Source of the DNA: Deltaproteobacteria bacterium
GTDB lineage: Bacteria > Myxococcota_A > Polyangia > Nannocystales > Nannocystaceae
NCBI GenBank assembly: GCA_016709225.1
Contig: JADJEE010000001.1
Span: 248,001 to 312,000 of the forward strand
Direction of reading: 5' to 3'
DNA: 64,000 nt
Shown: positions 35,183 to 45,636 of the stretch, one piece after another
Numbering within the stretch: the first letter of the stretch is position 1
Layout of the letters: the number at the start of each line of letters is the position of its first letter
Notes under the pieces: generated by a model
The model's input: the letters and a program-made list of their open reading frames with translations, nothing else
Databases searched by the model: none
Told to the model about the DNA's origin: nothing
Position numbers and translations under genes: made by a program

Positions 35183-36229
35183 CTAGAACTCGATCGCGAG
35201 GCCGGCGAAGAAGGTCTTGTCGCCGAGGTCGATGAAGTTCCCGGCACCGAAGTTGCGCAGGCGCGTCAGCTGGAACTCGCCGAACAAGTACGTGTGGTTG
35301 ATGCCGGTCGACTGATCGAGCTTCTTGGCGGCGCTGCGCTCGAGGAAGTCCATGCGCAGCATGACGCCGGGGTTGATCTGCCAGCCGACCACGCCACCCG
35401 AGCCCTTTTCGCCCCTGCTGTTGCGCGCGATGTGGCCGCTGCCGTCCTTCACCCACCAGAACGCGTAGGTGAGTCCGGCCTTGGCGTAGGGCACGAGCGG
35501 CACGCGGAAGAAATCCGCCGCCAGCTCGAAGCGGTACACCAAGAGCGCCGAGATCGGCACCATGCCGAACTTGATGCGGTCGGCCTTGCTGCGCAGGTTC
35601 TCACCGGCCTTGGGGTTGGCCAGCAACGCGTCGGCGCGATCGAGGAAGAAGCCGATCTGCGTGCCCAAGCCCAGCGGGCCGCCGAGGTAGGCGAACTGCC
35701 ACTCGAAGCCGACCAGCGGCATCACGCCCTGCTTGGGCTTCTTCACGGTCTTGCCGGTCGAGTCGACCTGCCCGAAGATCGTCGCGTACGGTCCGAAGCC
35801 GGGCCCGCTGTAGCGCGAGTCGACCTCGGGCAGGTACGGCCCGAGCTTGAGCTCGGCCTCGAAGCGCTGCTTGCTGCCGGGGCGCGCCTTGGCGAAACGG
35901 CGCGGCCCGTCGCTCTTGGGCGGCACCGTGCTCTGCCGGGCGATGGCGGCGTCCGATGGCGGCGGTCGCTTGCCCTGCCGCGGTGGGTTCTTCCAGCGGT
36001 CGGCGCCCTCGGGCCCCGGCGTCGGTGCGGCGGCCTGGCTGGCGGTCGGCGCGGGCACCTCGGTCGGCGTCGGCGCGTCGACACCGTCGTCGCTGGGCGC
36101 CGGTGCATCGACACCTTCATCGTCGGGAATCTGCGACTCGACGACCGGCGTCGGCGCGTCGTCGGCCACGGCCTCGGGCGGCGCGGTCACCCCGAGGGCC
36201 CACGCCAGCAGCTGCACGCCCGCGCTCAC
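35183..36229 (-). CDS. MXAN_2562-like outer-membrane beta-barrel protein
   Basis: Protein of 348 aa. A weak signal sequence (VQLLAWALGVTAPPEAVA) precedes a Pro/Thr/Asp-rich linker with an imperfect repeat (DDEGVDAPAPS, DDGVDAPTPTE). From about residue 130 come alternating amphipathic strands ending in a terminal aromatic (FFAGLAIEF), the mark of an outer-membrane barrel. Recognisable pieces are FEAELKLGPYLPEVDSRY, GFEWQFAYLGGPLGLGTQIG, and RFELAADFFRVPLVPYAKAGL. Both sequence and gene order match the myxobacterial MXAN_2562 family. The GTG start overlaps the stop of the MXAN_2561-like gene. Its barrel ends 30 bases from the convergent GH114 gene. Confidence 0.85.
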   Translation of the reverse strand: MSAGVQLLAWALGVTAPPEAVADDAPTPVVESQIPDDEGVDAPAPSDDGVDAPTPTEVPAPTASQAAAPTPGPEGADRWKNPPRQGKRPPPSDAAIARQSTVPPKSDGPRRFAKARPGSKQRFEAELKLGPYLPEVDSRYSGPGFGPYATIFGQVDSTGKTVKKPKQGVMPLVGFEWQFAYLGGPLGLGTQIGFFLDRADALLANPKAGENLRSKADRIKFGMVPISALLVYRFELAADFFRVPLVPYAKAGLTYAFWWVKDGSGHIARNSRGEKGSGGVVGWQINPGVMLRMDFLERSAAKKLDQSTGINHTYLFGEFQLTRLRNFGAGNFIDLGDKTFFAGLAIEF

Positions 36230-37686
36230 GCGCGCCTCCGCCGACGCACCCACGCGCCGAGCGCGAGTAGGCCCAGCGACCACGCGGCACGGTCGTCGTC
36301 GCGGTCGCCGTCGGTGGTGCACTTGCAGAAACCACCGTTGCCGCAGATGTCGCCCGCGGCCTCGCACTCCTCCCACAGATCGAGGGTCTCGCGGGGGGTG
36401 CCGATGAGCACGTCGGAGGCCGCGATGGGGTTGCCCGCGAGATCGTAGGCGACGACCAGGAACTGGAACGGCTTCTCGTTCTCGAGCCCACTGATGCGGG
36501 CCTCGCGGGAGGTGCCGCTGATGTGGCCGGTGCACACGTAGGCCCAGTCGAGCGACTCGATGCCGGAGCTCGGCAGCGTGGTGCTGCCGGTGTCCGTGCC
36601 GGTGCCCGACGAGCCCGAGCCGCCCGACGAGCCCGAGGTGCCCGACGAGCCCGAGGTGCCCGAGGTGCCCGAGCTGCTCCCCGTCGCCGCGAACGGATCC
36701 GGATCCACCACCAGCTCCATGCCCTCCCAGAGCTCGCCCGCGCCCGTCGTCGAGCCGCCATCGCTGCCACCGTCGCTGCCGCCGGTGGTGTCTTCGCTCC
36801 CCGGAGCCGCGAACACGCCGCCCGGGCAGAGGTTCTCCTTCGTGAAGTAGATCGTGCCGCGGTTGATGCCCGTGAGCGACGGCGCCTTGATGCCCTTGCC
36901 CGGCAGCGGGTCGCCGTTCTCGTCGGCACACAGCACGCGGAAGCCCGACACGTCACCGGTCGCGATCTGCTCCCACGTGACTTCGATTGCGCCGTCACCG
37001 GCGGAGATGCTGAACGACTGCGGCAGCGTCTGCGGCGGCTCGAAGTCGTAGTGGATGCCCTGCGCCATCGACGACGCGCTGGCGTTCTTGTTCTGCGTGC
37101 CCTGGACCTCGAACTCGTCGGCCTGACACTCGGGCTGCATGCCGTTCTCGATGCAGACCCAGATGCCCGCATCGCCCTGGCCGGCGGTGCAGCTGCCCGA
37201 GGGCACGGCGTCGGCGATGTCGACCGAGCTGCTCAGCTCGACGCCGCCGGCGAGCCACACCGGGTCGAACGAGAAGTTGAGTGCCTTGGTGTACGCGTTG
37301 GGCGAGGTGCTGATCACACGCACGCACGGCTTCGCCTGCACCTGCGGCGAGCCGACCGCGACGTCGCAGCGGCTGCCGATGAACGTCTGCACCCGCACGT
37401 TGTTGTCGTACGAGGTCATCGCGCGCTGCAGGAGGACCTTGGTCGAGATGTCCTGACCGCACTCGCAGCGGGCCCGGTTCACGAAGCCGGCGAGGTCGGT
37501 GTCCGAGAACAGGCGTGCGCGGTCGCCGTTGGCGTCGGTGGCGTAGTACCAGATGTCGAAGCTCGACCCGGTGGGCGGCTCGGCGGCCGCGGCCTCGCGG
37601 GCGAGGCCGGTGGCGAGCGCCAACGCGATCGTCGACGGGCCGGCCATGCGGACGAGGAGGGAACGCGGGGAGCGGAGCGGGTCCAT
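36226..37686 (-). CDS. MXAN_2561-like exported protein with MYXO-CTERM-type tail
   Basis: A 486-aa exported protein. Signal peptide (MAGPSTIALALATGLAREAAA), then an N-terminal domain (FDIWYYATDANGDRARLFSD, NRARCECGQDIS) and a fibronectin-like domain (around 215-270). A long Ser/Thr/Gly linker (GSSSGTSGTSGSSGTSGSSG type) and a second beta domain (FQFLVVAYDLAGNPI) follow. The C-terminus has a GFCKCTTDGDRDDD segment, a hydrophobic stretch WSLGLLALGAWV and RRRRRA: a MYXO-CTERM-like sorting tail. This is the MXAN_2561 partner of the barrel gene downstream. The tail probably anchors it at the cell surface after processing. Confidence 0.85.
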   Translation of the reverse strand: MDPLRSPRSLLVRMAGPSTIALALATGLAREAAAAEPPTGSSFDIWYYATDANGDRARLFSDTDLAGFVNRARCECGQDISTKVLLQRAMTSYDNNVRVQTFIGSRCDVAVGSPQVQAKPCVRVISTSPNAYTKALNFSFDPVWLAGGVELSSSVDIADAVPSGSCTAGQGDAGIWVCIENGMQPECQADEFEVQGTQNKNASASSMAQGIHYDFEPPQTLPQSFSISAGDGAIEVTWEQIATGDVSGFRVLCADENGDPLPGKGIKAPSLTGINRGTIYFTKENLCPGGVFAAPGSEDTTGGSDGGSDGGSTTGAGELWEGMELVVDPDPFAATGSSSGTSGTSGSSGTSGSSGGSGSSGTGTDTGSTTLPSSGIESLDWAYVCTGHISGTSREARISGLENEKPFQFLVVAYDLAGNPIAASDVLIGTPRETLDLWEECEAAGDICGNGGFCKCTTDGDRDDDRAAWSLGLLALGAWVRRRRRA

Positions 37687-37716
37687 GGGGGCTCGTGCGG
37701 GGGCTCGCGGGGCGTG

Positions 37717-37730
37717 CACCGTCGACGGTG
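37717..37730. promoter_or_regulatory. 14-bp perfect palindrome upstream of the MXAN_2561-like gene
   Basis: CACCGTCGACGGTG, 31 bases before the ATG of the MXAN_2561-like gene. This is a plausible operator in its leader or promoter; in such GC-rich DNA short palindromes also arise by chance. Confidence 0.3.
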
Positions 37731-37846
37731 ACCGCTCGCAGGTGGCCGATGGGGCCTCGCGGACGGTGCAACCATGATGCCACGCGCACGCGCGCTGCAT
37801 AGCCGTGGGCCCGGCGGACGGCGGCCGTCGTGCGCGTGACAACATG

Positions 37847-38782
37847 TCAGTTCCCGGTCGCCGATCGTGCCGCGTCGGCACGGCGCCACACCCCTTCGAT
37901 CGCGGTGACCAGGGCCTCGGGCACCTCTTCCTGCAGGAAGTGGCCCGCCTGCGTGACGGTGACCTCGGCCTGGGGCAGCAGGCGCCGGTGGCGTTCGAGC
38001 GCGCGGCCGAGGATCGGATCCTTCGTGCCCCACACCAGCGCGGCCGGTCCGCCGAAGCCGGCCACGAAGGCCTGGCCGCGGCGCAGCGCGTCGACGCTGG
38101 GGTGCGCGATCGAGTCCGGCACCATGCGCGCCAGCGCCAGTGGTCCCACGCGATCGCGGAACCGTCGCAGCGGCCACGTGTACGCCGAGCCGGTCGCGCC
38201 GCGCATGCTGCTGCGATCACCCTGCACGCTCCACAGCACCCGCTGCGGCATGCCGAGGCCGATGAACGCGACCTCCGAGATGCCGCGCATGCGCGCGAAG
38301 CGATGGAACCACGTGCCCTTGGGCCGCTCGGGTACCACCACCGAGGTGTTCGCGAACACGAGGCCGCGCACGCGATCGGGCAGGCGCGCGCCGACACAGG
38401 CCGCGATCGGTCCGCCCCAGTCCTGCCCGACCAGCACGAAGCTGCGCAGCTGGAGCGCCTCGAGCACCTGCGCGATCGCGTCGGCGTGGCCGTCGACGGT
38501 GTGATCGGCGAGGTGGGGCAGCCGCGACGACAGCCCGAAGCCGAGCAGGTCGGGCGCGACGCAGCGCCGCTGCGGCAGCGCGGCGATCACCTTGCGCCAC
38601 AGGAACGACCACGTGGGGTTGCCGTGGATCATCACGATCGCATCGGCGTCGCGGGGGCCGGCGTCGACGTAGTGGATCTCGCGCCCGGCATGACGGCCGC
38701 GCTCGAGCTCGAAGTCGCCGCGCGGCAGGGGCATGAGCTCGGCGAGTCGTTGGGGCAGGGGGGGCGCGGCGTGGAATGGCAT
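37847..38782 (-). CDS. Haloalkane dehalogenase-like alpha/beta hydrolase
   Basis: Alpha/beta hydrolase, about 311 aa, with the haloalkane-dehalogenase signature: MIHGNPTWSFLWR (oxyanion/halide Asn and the strand-3 loop). The nucleophile elbow is VGQDWGGP, with Asp followed by the halide-binding Trp. The acid region is ALVWGTKDPI and the catalytic His is in TQAGHFLQEE. Haloalkane dehalogenases and related epoxide or ester hydrolases share these features, so the natural substrate is open. An in-frame GTG at 38833 would add 17 residues and lies 10 bases after the fad gene stop. It is probably co-transcribed with the beta-oxidation genes upstream. Confidence 0.85.
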   Translation of the reverse strand: MPFHAAPPLPQRLAELMPLPRGDFELERGRHAGREIHYVDAGPRDADAIVMIHGNPTWSFLWRKVIAALPQRRCVAPDLLGFGLSSRLPHLADHTVDGHADAIAQVLEALQLRSFVLVGQDWGGPIAACVGARLPDRVRGLVFANTSVVVPERPKGTWFHRFARMRGISEVAFIGLGMPQRVLWSVQGDRSSMRGATGSAYTWPLRRFRDRVGPLALARMVPDSIAHPSVDALRRGQAFVAGFGGPAALVWGTKDPILGRALERHRRLLPQAEVTVTQAGHFLQEEVPEALVTAIEGVWRRADAARSATGN

Positions 38783-38842
38783 CGGCCGGGGAGGTAGATA
38801 CCATCCCCGGCCGATCGCGTCTTCGTCCGCCACCAGGGGCCG

Positions 38843-40978
38843 CTAGACGCGCTCGAAGAACGTCTTGCCGTCCTTCGCCATGTCACGCAGCAGCTGCGGC
38901 ACCTCGTAGCGCTTGCCACACTCGCCGGCGAAGCCATCGCAGTCGGCGACGAACTGCGCGACGCCACGGCGGTCGATGTAGCCCAGCGGGCCGCCGGTGT
39001 TGGGCGCAAAGCCGACCCCGAAGATGGCGCCGACCTCCGCGTCGCGCGGGTTCTTCACGATGCCCTCGGCGACGCAGCGCGCCGCCTCGAGTGCCTGCAG
39101 CGTCAGCAATCGCCGTGCGATGTACTCGACGCCGGTCTTGTCGGCGGCGGGCTTGCCGACCGCGAGCTGCGAGAGCCCCGGCCACAGCGAGCGGCCCTCG
39201 CCGCCGTAGTCGTAGAAGCCCTTGCCCGCGGCCTTGCCCGCGCGGCCGTCCTCGACCATGCGCTCGATCATCGCGACCGCCGGCAGGTCGAGCGTCTTGC
39301 CGTACGCGCGACCCTGCTTGAAGCCCTTCACGCCGAGGCTGAGCGTGACCTCGTCGAACACCTGCAGCGGCGGCACCACCATGCCGGCCTTGCGGGCGGC
39401 CCACTCGATCACCACCGGGTCGTGGCCCTCGGCGACCAGCTGCGCGCCCTCGAGGATGTACGCCGAGAACACGCGGGTGGTGTAGAAGCCGTAGCCGTCG
39501 CCGACCACGATCGGCAGCTTCTTGATCATGCGGGTGTACGCGAGGCTGCGCGCGAGCGTCTCGTCGGAGGTCTGCGCGGTGGTGATGATCTCGACCAGCT
39601 GCATCTTCTCGACCGGCGAGAAGAAGTGCAGCCCGATGAAGTTCTGCGGCGCGCTCGAGACCTTGGCCAGATCACCGATCGGGATCGCGCTGGTGTTGCT
39701 GGCCCACACGCCGCCCTTGGCCAGCTTGGGCTCGGCCTCGCGGGTCACCGTGTGCTTGAGCTCGAGGTTCTCGAACACCGCCTCGATGATGAGATCGCAG
39801 CCGTCGAGGTCGTCGACCGCCAGCGTGTAGGTGATGCGATCGAGGATCGCCTGCCGGGCGGCGGCATCGAGGTGCTTGAGCTCGGCGGCCTGCTGCTCGC
39901 AGTGGGCCTTGGCGCGCTCGAGCTGCTCTTGCTTGACGTCCTTGAGCACGACCGCCAGCTTTGCCTGCGCCGACACGAACGCCAGGCCCGCGCCCATCAT
40001 GCCGGCGCCGAGGATGCCGAGCTTGCGGATGTGGGCGTCCTCGACCTTGGGCAGGCCGTCGTGCTTCTCCGCCGCGGTGCGGTGGAACCACAGCGTGCGG
40101 ATCATGTCCTTGGCCTGGTCCGAGATCGCCAGCTTGGTGAAGTAGCGGCTCTCGATCTCGATCGCGCGATCGAAGCTCAGCGGCAGGCCCTCTTGCACCG
40201 CCGAGATCGCCAGCTCGGGCGCCGGGAACACGCCGGCGGTCTTCTTGCGCAGCATCGCCGAGGCGGCCATGAAGATCTGTCGCGCCTCGGCGCTGCCGGG
40301 CTGCGGGCCGGGGATCGGCGCGCCGCGATCCCACGGCTGCTTGAACGACTTGTTGGCGTGGATCCACGCGACCGCCTGGGTGCGCAGCGCCTCGGGCGAG
40401 GCCGCCAGCTCGTCGACCATGCCGACCTTCACGGCCTTGGGCGCGCGCACGATCTTGCCTTGGGCAATGTGCTCGAGCGCGGTCTGGATGCCGACCAACC
40501 GCGGCAGGCGTTGGGTGCCGCCGGCGCCCGGCAGCACGCCGAGCCCGACCTCGGGCAGGCCGACCTGCACGCGCGCGTCGTCGAGCGCGATGCGGCGATG
40601 ACACGCGAGCGCGAGCTCGTAGCCGCCCCCGAGCGCGCTGCCGGTCAGCGCCGCGACCACCGGGACCCCGAGGGTCTCGAGCGCGCGGTACATGCCGTTC
40701 AGATCCTTCAGGCGTGCGGCCATCGTGGCCGCGCTGCGCTCGCGGTACAGCCGCTCGATGTCGGCGCCGACGCAGAAGTCCTTGTGGCCCGAGGCCAGGA
40801 TCACGCCGCGCAGGCCGGCGCGGGCCTTGGCCCACGTCAGCGCTTCATGCAGCGTCGCGCCGAAGTCGTCGTTGATCTTGTTGACCTTGCCCTCCATCGC
40901 CAGCGTGATGGTCGCGACGCCGGTGGCGTCGTCGAACGCGAGGGTGGCCATGCCGTTCTTGGTGGTTTCGGTGCTCAT
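38843..40978 (-). CDS. fadJ: Multifunctional enoyl-CoA hydratase/3-hydroxyacyl-CoA dehydrogenase (FadJ/FadB-type)
   Basis: Fatty-acid beta-oxidation enzyme of 711 aa, alpha-subunit type. The N-terminal crotonase domain (1-190) has GSALGGGYELAL and VGLPEVGLGVLPGAGGT, with both catalytic glutamates. The NAD-binding dehydrogenase starts near 320 with LGILGAGMMGAGLAFVS, then NTSAIPIGDLA and GLHFFSPVEKMQLVEI with the catalytic His. The C-terminal dehydrogenase domain is present twice, as usual (RVFSAYILEGAQLV; GVGFAPNTGGPLGYID). It should act with the thiolase encoded just upstream. FadJ and FadB types cannot be told apart safely here. Confidence 0.93.
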   Translation of the reverse strand: MSTETTKNGMATLAFDDATGVATITLAMEGKVNKINDDFGATLHEALTWAKARAGLRGVILASGHKDFCVGADIERLYRERSAATMAARLKDLNGMYRALETLGVPVVAALTGSALGGGYELALACHRRIALDDARVQVGLPEVGLGVLPGAGGTQRLPRLVGIQTALEHIAQGKIVRAPKAVKVGMVDELAASPEALRTQAVAWIHANKSFKQPWDRGAPIPGPQPGSAEARQIFMAASAMLRKKTAGVFPAPELAISAVQEGLPLSFDRAIEIESRYFTKLAISDQAKDMIRTLWFHRTAAEKHDGLPKVEDAHIRKLGILGAGMMGAGLAFVSAQAKLAVVLKDVKQEQLERAKAHCEQQAAELKHLDAAARQAILDRITYTLAVDDLDGCDLIIEAVFENLELKHTVTREAEPKLAKGGVWASNTSAIPIGDLAKVSSAPQNFIGLHFFSPVEKMQLVEIITTAQTSDETLARSLAYTRMIKKLPIVVGDGYGFYTTRVFSAYILEGAQLVAEGHDPVVIEWAARKAGMVVPPLQVFDEVTLSLGVKGFKQGRAYGKTLDLPAVAMIERMVEDGRAGKAAGKGFYDYGGEGRSLWPGLSQLAVGKPAADKTGVEYIARRLLTLQALEAARCVAEGIVKNPRDAEVGAIFGVGFAPNTGGPLGYIDRRGVAQFVADCDGFAGECGKRYEVPQLLRDMAKDGKTFFERV

Positions 40979-41006
40979 GTGTTTGGTCCCTTGGCGCGCT
41001 CGTGGG

Positions 41007-42212
<1,206 letters not shown>

Positions 42213-42231
42213 CGGAACTCCTTGCGGCGGA

Positions 42232-42251
42232 ATACTAAGCATGCTTAGTAT
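42232..42251. promoter_or_regulatory. 20-bp perfect palindrome, probable MarR operator
   Basis: Half site ATACTAAGCA followed by its exact complement, AT-rich against a GC-rich background. It is centred at 42241/42242, between the divergent thiolase (start 42212) and MarR (start 42293) genes. MarR proteins bind such palindromes as dimers and usually repress their own gene and the divergent one. This site would control both the fad operon and the regulator. Confidence 0.75.
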
Positions 42252-42292
42252 CTCGCCGCAAGCACGGCGGGCCGGCCGTGCGCCCACGATCG

Positions 42293-42868
42293 ATGTCTGC
42301 GAACGCACGTGAACCGCCCGGCACACGGGCCCGACCCCGCGGATCCACGCGCGGCGCGTCGGCGCCGGCGGACTCGCAGCCCCGGGCCGCGTTGGCGCAG
42401 CGGCGTCGGCAGGCGCAGGCCTACCTCGATCTCACGCGGATCCATCGCATGATCGAGCGACGCAGCGCCGAGCTGCTGGCCGCGCAGGGCCTGCGCGACG
42501 TGACCCCGGCGCAGGCCGGCGCGTTGATGGTGCTGTTCCAGGCCCGCGCGCCGCTGCGGGCCCGCGCGCTGGCGGGCGCGTTGGGGCTCTCGGAGGTGAC
42601 GGTCGGGCGCTTCGTGCACGCGCTGCACGACGCCGGCTGGGTCCGTCGCGACCCCGACCCCGACGACTCGCGGGCGATCCTGCTGGCGCCGACGCCCAAG
42701 GCCTATCGCGCGCTGCCGCGCTTCATCGCGGTCAGCAACGCGCTGCTCGACGAGGCCTTCGCGGGCTTCTCGGCCGCCGAGGTCGATCGCGTGGCGCAGA
42801 CCACCGAACGGCTGCGACGCAACATCCTCGGCGAGCCCGCGCGCGCGTCCGACGACGATGCGGTATGA
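42293..42868 (+). CDS. MarR-family transcriptional regulator
   Basis: Winged-helix regulator of 191 aa. After a basic N-terminal tail (about 40 residues, unusually long) comes the MarR fold: dimer helix QAYLDLTRIHRMIERRSAEL and LRDVTPAQAGALMVLF. The recognition region is ARALAGALGLSEVTVGRFVHAL and the wing GWVRRDPDPDDSRAILLAPTP, containing the conserved D-R. It lies beside a perfect palindrome and divergent from thiolase, so it is probably the ligand-responsive (acyl-CoA or fatty acid) repressor of the fad genes. A GTG at 42278 is an alternative start. Confidence 0.88.
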   Translation: MSANAREPPGTRARPRGSTRGASAPADSQPRAALAQRRRQAQAYLDLTRIHRMIERRSAELLAAQGLRDVTPAQAGALMVLFQARAPLRARALAGALGLSEVTVGRFVHALHDAGWVRRDPDPDDSRAILLAPTPKAYRALPRFIAVSNALLDEAFAGFSAAEVDRVAQTTERLRRNILGEPARASDDDAV

Positions 42869-42877
42869 ACGGGCGCC

Positions 42878-45016
42878 ATGTCCCGCCGACGCGTCGCCGC
42901 CCTCGCCCCGCTCGCCCTCGCCCTCGCGCTCGGCTGCCACCCGAAGGGGCAGCCGGTCGCGCCCACCACCGCTGGCGGCGGCGGCGGTAGCGTCGACGAT
43001 CAGACGCCGCTGGCGCCGGTCACCAAGATGGCCGAGCTGCTGCCGCCCAAGACGCTGGCGCTGCTCGAGGTCGCGGGCCCGCGCCGGGTGATGGAGATCG
43101 TCGGCCGCGACGCGCTGGTCGCCGCGTTCCCGCAGGAGTACGCGCAGATCACCCGCGACATGGCGAGCTCGATCGGCACCGACATCTTCGATCCCGCGAA
43201 GCTGCGCGAGATCGGCGTCGACCTCGAGGGGCGGATGGGCGCGGCGGTGATCGCCGCCGAGCCGTTCACCGTCGCATTCTTCGTGCCGGTCGCCGACGCC
43301 GGCCGCTTCCGGCAGTTCATGTTCGACGCGATCCGCCGCAACCGGGGCGACGTCGTGCCGGTGCCGCTCGCGGGCGCCGAAGTGCTGCGCATCAAGGACA
43401 AGCGCGCCGCGCTGGTGTTGCGCGGTCCCTACGCGGTGTTCGTGATCCGCGACGGCGACGGGCCTGGTGATCCGGCACTCGAGCTCGCGGGCGCCGACCC
43501 CCACACCTCGCTCGCCAACGATCGCGGCTACCGCAAGGCCACCGGCGCGCTCGGGGTGCCCGATGGCATCGCGTACGTCGATGCCGCGGCGGTCGCCACC
43601 GCACTCGCCGGCGGCGAGACCCCGAGCAAGCCGTCGAACTGGGCGGCCGACGAGCTCGCGGCGGCCAAGGAACGCGGTGAGACGCCGGCGCGCATCCAGG
43701 AACTCGAGCAGCAGGCCGCGCAGATCGAGGCCGATCAAGCCCGCTGGGAGAAGCGTCGCCACGCCGAGCGGACCCTGCGGGAGCGCCTGCTGCTCGGCAT
43801 CGGCCGCGCGGCGTGGGCGTTCAACGCCAAGCCCACCGGCATCGTCGCCGAAGGCCGCATCGAGTACGGCGGCGAGGCGGCGGTGCGCTCCCTGCTGCGC
43901 AACCGTGCCGGCGAGCCCGCGCTGATCAAGTCGCTCGATGGCCGCCCGGTGTGGCTGATGGAGGGCGCGTTCCAGGTCTCGGAGCTGGTCGCGTTCGCCG
44001 ACCTCGCGCTGCAGGCCGATGGCACCAGCTGGGCCGAGCTGGTGGCCGAGCTCAAGCGCGACCTGGCGATCGATCTCGACGGCGAGCTGCGGCCGCTGCT
44101 GACCGGCAACGCATCGTTCGCGGTCACGCTCGACGGTGCGCTCGATCCGATGCCCACCGACTTGCGGGCGCAGCTCGGCGCGTCGGTCGACATCGAGCTC
44201 GCCGACGCCGAGCAGGCGGCCGCGATGCTCGAGCGCCTCGGCAAGCTCGCGCTGGCCCAACTCGGCGGCAAGGCCAGCAAGAACCCCAAGCCGATCGGCA
44301 AGCTCACCCGCGGCAAGGACGGCACGTGGAGCCTCGCGGTGCCGCAGTGGCGCACGCTCGAGATCGCGGTGCGCGGCCACCACCTGGTCATCAGCACCGA
44401 CCGCGGGTTCGGCAAGCGGCTGCAGGCGGGTGCGGCCGGCGACATCAAGACCAAGGGCCAGCCGGCGGCGATCGCTGCGGCGTCCCTCACGGGTGCGGCG
44501 ATCGGGGCGCTGCTCGATCTCGAGGCCATCGCGATCGGCACCAGCGCCCGCTTCGGCGGCTTCGCGACCGCGTCGATGTTCGAGGATCCGTGGACGGCCA
44601 CGGTGCCGAAGTCGAAGGCGTACAAGGCCAAGCAGCGCGAGCTCGACCGGGCGCAGGCCCGCATCGACGAGCTCGAGCAGCGCCGCTCGGCCGAAGAGGT
44701 CGCGCGCATCGGCAGGGCCGTGCGGCCGTGGGGCAGCCTCGCCGGCAACGCGGTGGTCGAGGGCGACGGCGTGCTGGTTCGCGGCGGCCTGTTCGTGCGC
44801 GGCAAGGACGGCGTTGCCGGGACCTTGCTCGAGTCGCTGAAGGCGATCAAGGCGATGCAGGAGCCGCGCGCGGCGCAGCAGGATCTCGACGAGGCCTTCC
44901 GCAAGGCCGACACCCTGCGCGGCGAGCTGAACGCGATCCGCCAGAAGGACATCGAGGCCTACGAGCGCAAGCACCCGCGGCCGAGCGGCGGCGCGGTGGT
45001 GCCGAACCCGCAGTAG
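42878..45016 (+). CDS. Large lipoprotein of unknown function
   Basis: A 712-aa lipoprotein (APLALALALGC lipobox). The mature protein has repeated alpha/beta blocks of a DUF3352-like appearance (ALLEVAGPRRVMEIVGRDALV, VAFFVPVADAGRFRQFMFD, YAVFVIRDGDG). Two short coiled coils are seen (around 255-290 and 585-610: RELDRAQARIDELEQRRSAEE). A strand-rich middle region has WLMEGAFQVSELVAFADLAL. No catalytic motif was recognised. It starts 10 bases after the marR stop and is followed 33 bases later by a membrane protein, so the three may form a transcript. The role is unknown. Confidence 0.75.
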   Translation: MSRRRVAALAPLALALALGCHPKGQPVAPTTAGGGGGSVDDQTPLAPVTKMAELLPPKTLALLEVAGPRRVMEIVGRDALVAAFPQEYAQITRDMASSIGTDIFDPAKLREIGVDLEGRMGAAVIAAEPFTVAFFVPVADAGRFRQFMFDAIRRNRGDVVPVPLAGAEVLRIKDKRAALVLRGPYAVFVIRDGDGPGDPALELAGADPHTSLANDRGYRKATGALGVPDGIAYVDAAAVATALAGGETPSKPSNWAADELAAAKERGETPARIQELEQQAAQIEADQARWEKRRHAERTLRERLLLGIGRAAWAFNAKPTGIVAEGRIEYGGEAAVRSLLRNRAGEPALIKSLDGRPVWLMEGAFQVSELVAFADLALQADGTSWAELVAELKRDLAIDLDGELRPLLTGNASFAVTLDGALDPMPTDLRAQLGASVDIELADAEQAAAMLERLGKLALAQLGGKASKNPKPIGKLTRGKDGTWSLAVPQWRTLEIAVRGHHLVISTDRGFGKRLQAGAAGDIKTKGQPAAIAAASLTGAAIGALLDLEAIAIGTSARFGGFATASMFEDPWTATVPKSKAYKAKQRELDRAQARIDELEQRRSAEEVARIGRAVRPWGSLAGNAVVEGDGVLVRGGLFVRGKDGVAGTLLESLKAIKAMQEPRAAQQDLDEAFRKADTLRGELNAIRQKDIEAYERKHPRPSGGAVVPNPQ

Positions 45017-45048
45017 TCGCCGCGGTCGATCGCGGTATCCTGGCGAGG

Positions 45049-45636
45049 ATGTCCGCGCACTCGATGGGCTTGGCGCTTCCGTGGCGCGTGACGCTGGCCG
45101 CAGCCGTGCTGCTGGCGTGCGCGTGGTTGCCGATCTCGGCCGGCCAAGACGGCACGCTCGCGGGGCTGCTGCTCGCGGCGTGGCGCGAGGACTGGCTGCA
45201 GGGGCTGCTGGCGACGCTGGTGCTCGGCGGCCCGCACCTGTTCGCGGCCACGGCGATGGTGGCCAGCCGCGCGCCCGATGGCGCAGCGCCGGCGTGGGTC
45301 CGCGCGCTGACGGCGTGGCTCATGGTCGAGTTGGTGCTGCTGGCGTTGATCGTGCTGCACGGTCTGCAGGAAGGCCAGGGTGGGCGCGCACCGCTGGCAC
45401 TCATCGGCTTCGCCGCAGTGCTGGCGTCGGCGTGGTGGCGGCGCATGGCGAGCCCGCACACGCCGATGCACCGCCGCGACGTCGGTGCGTCGGTGCGCTT
45501 CGGCGCCATGGCGTGCTTCGGCGCGTTCGCGTGGTTCGAGCTGCAGGTGCGCGGTGGCCAGGGCCCGGGTCTGTGGCTGCACGCGACCACGGCCGCGAGC
45601 TTCTTGCTGGTCGCCGTGGTGCCGCGCGATCGCTAG
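45049..45636 (+). CDS. Polytopic membrane protein, unknown function
   Basis: A 195-aa protein with about five hydrophobic spans (TLAAAVLLACAWLPI, WLQGLLATLVLGGPHLFAATAMV, AWLMVELVLLALIVLHGL, LALIGFAAVLASAWW, and a C-terminal LHATTAASFLLVAVV). Only histidines in GGPHLF and MASPHTPMHRRD stand out. GAGG precedes the ATG directly. It follows the large lipoprotein gene and ends on a CTAG shared with the stop codon of the convergent peptidase gene. Confidence 0.7.
   Translation: MSAHSMGLALPWRVTLAAAVLLACAWLPISAGQDGTLAGLLLAAWREDWLQGLLATLVLGGPHLFAATAMVASRAPDGAAPAWVRALTAWLMVELVLLALIVLHGLQEGQGGRAPLALIGFAAVLASAWWRRMASPHTPMHRRDVGASVRFGAMACFGAFAWFELQVRGGQGPGLWLHATTAASFLLVAVVPRDR

Noticed and set aside
42245..44974. 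Antisense open frame of 909 codons opposite marR and the large lipoprotein gene
   Set aside because: Its composition is shadow-like, with no recognisable motif, and it crosses two well-supported sense genes.
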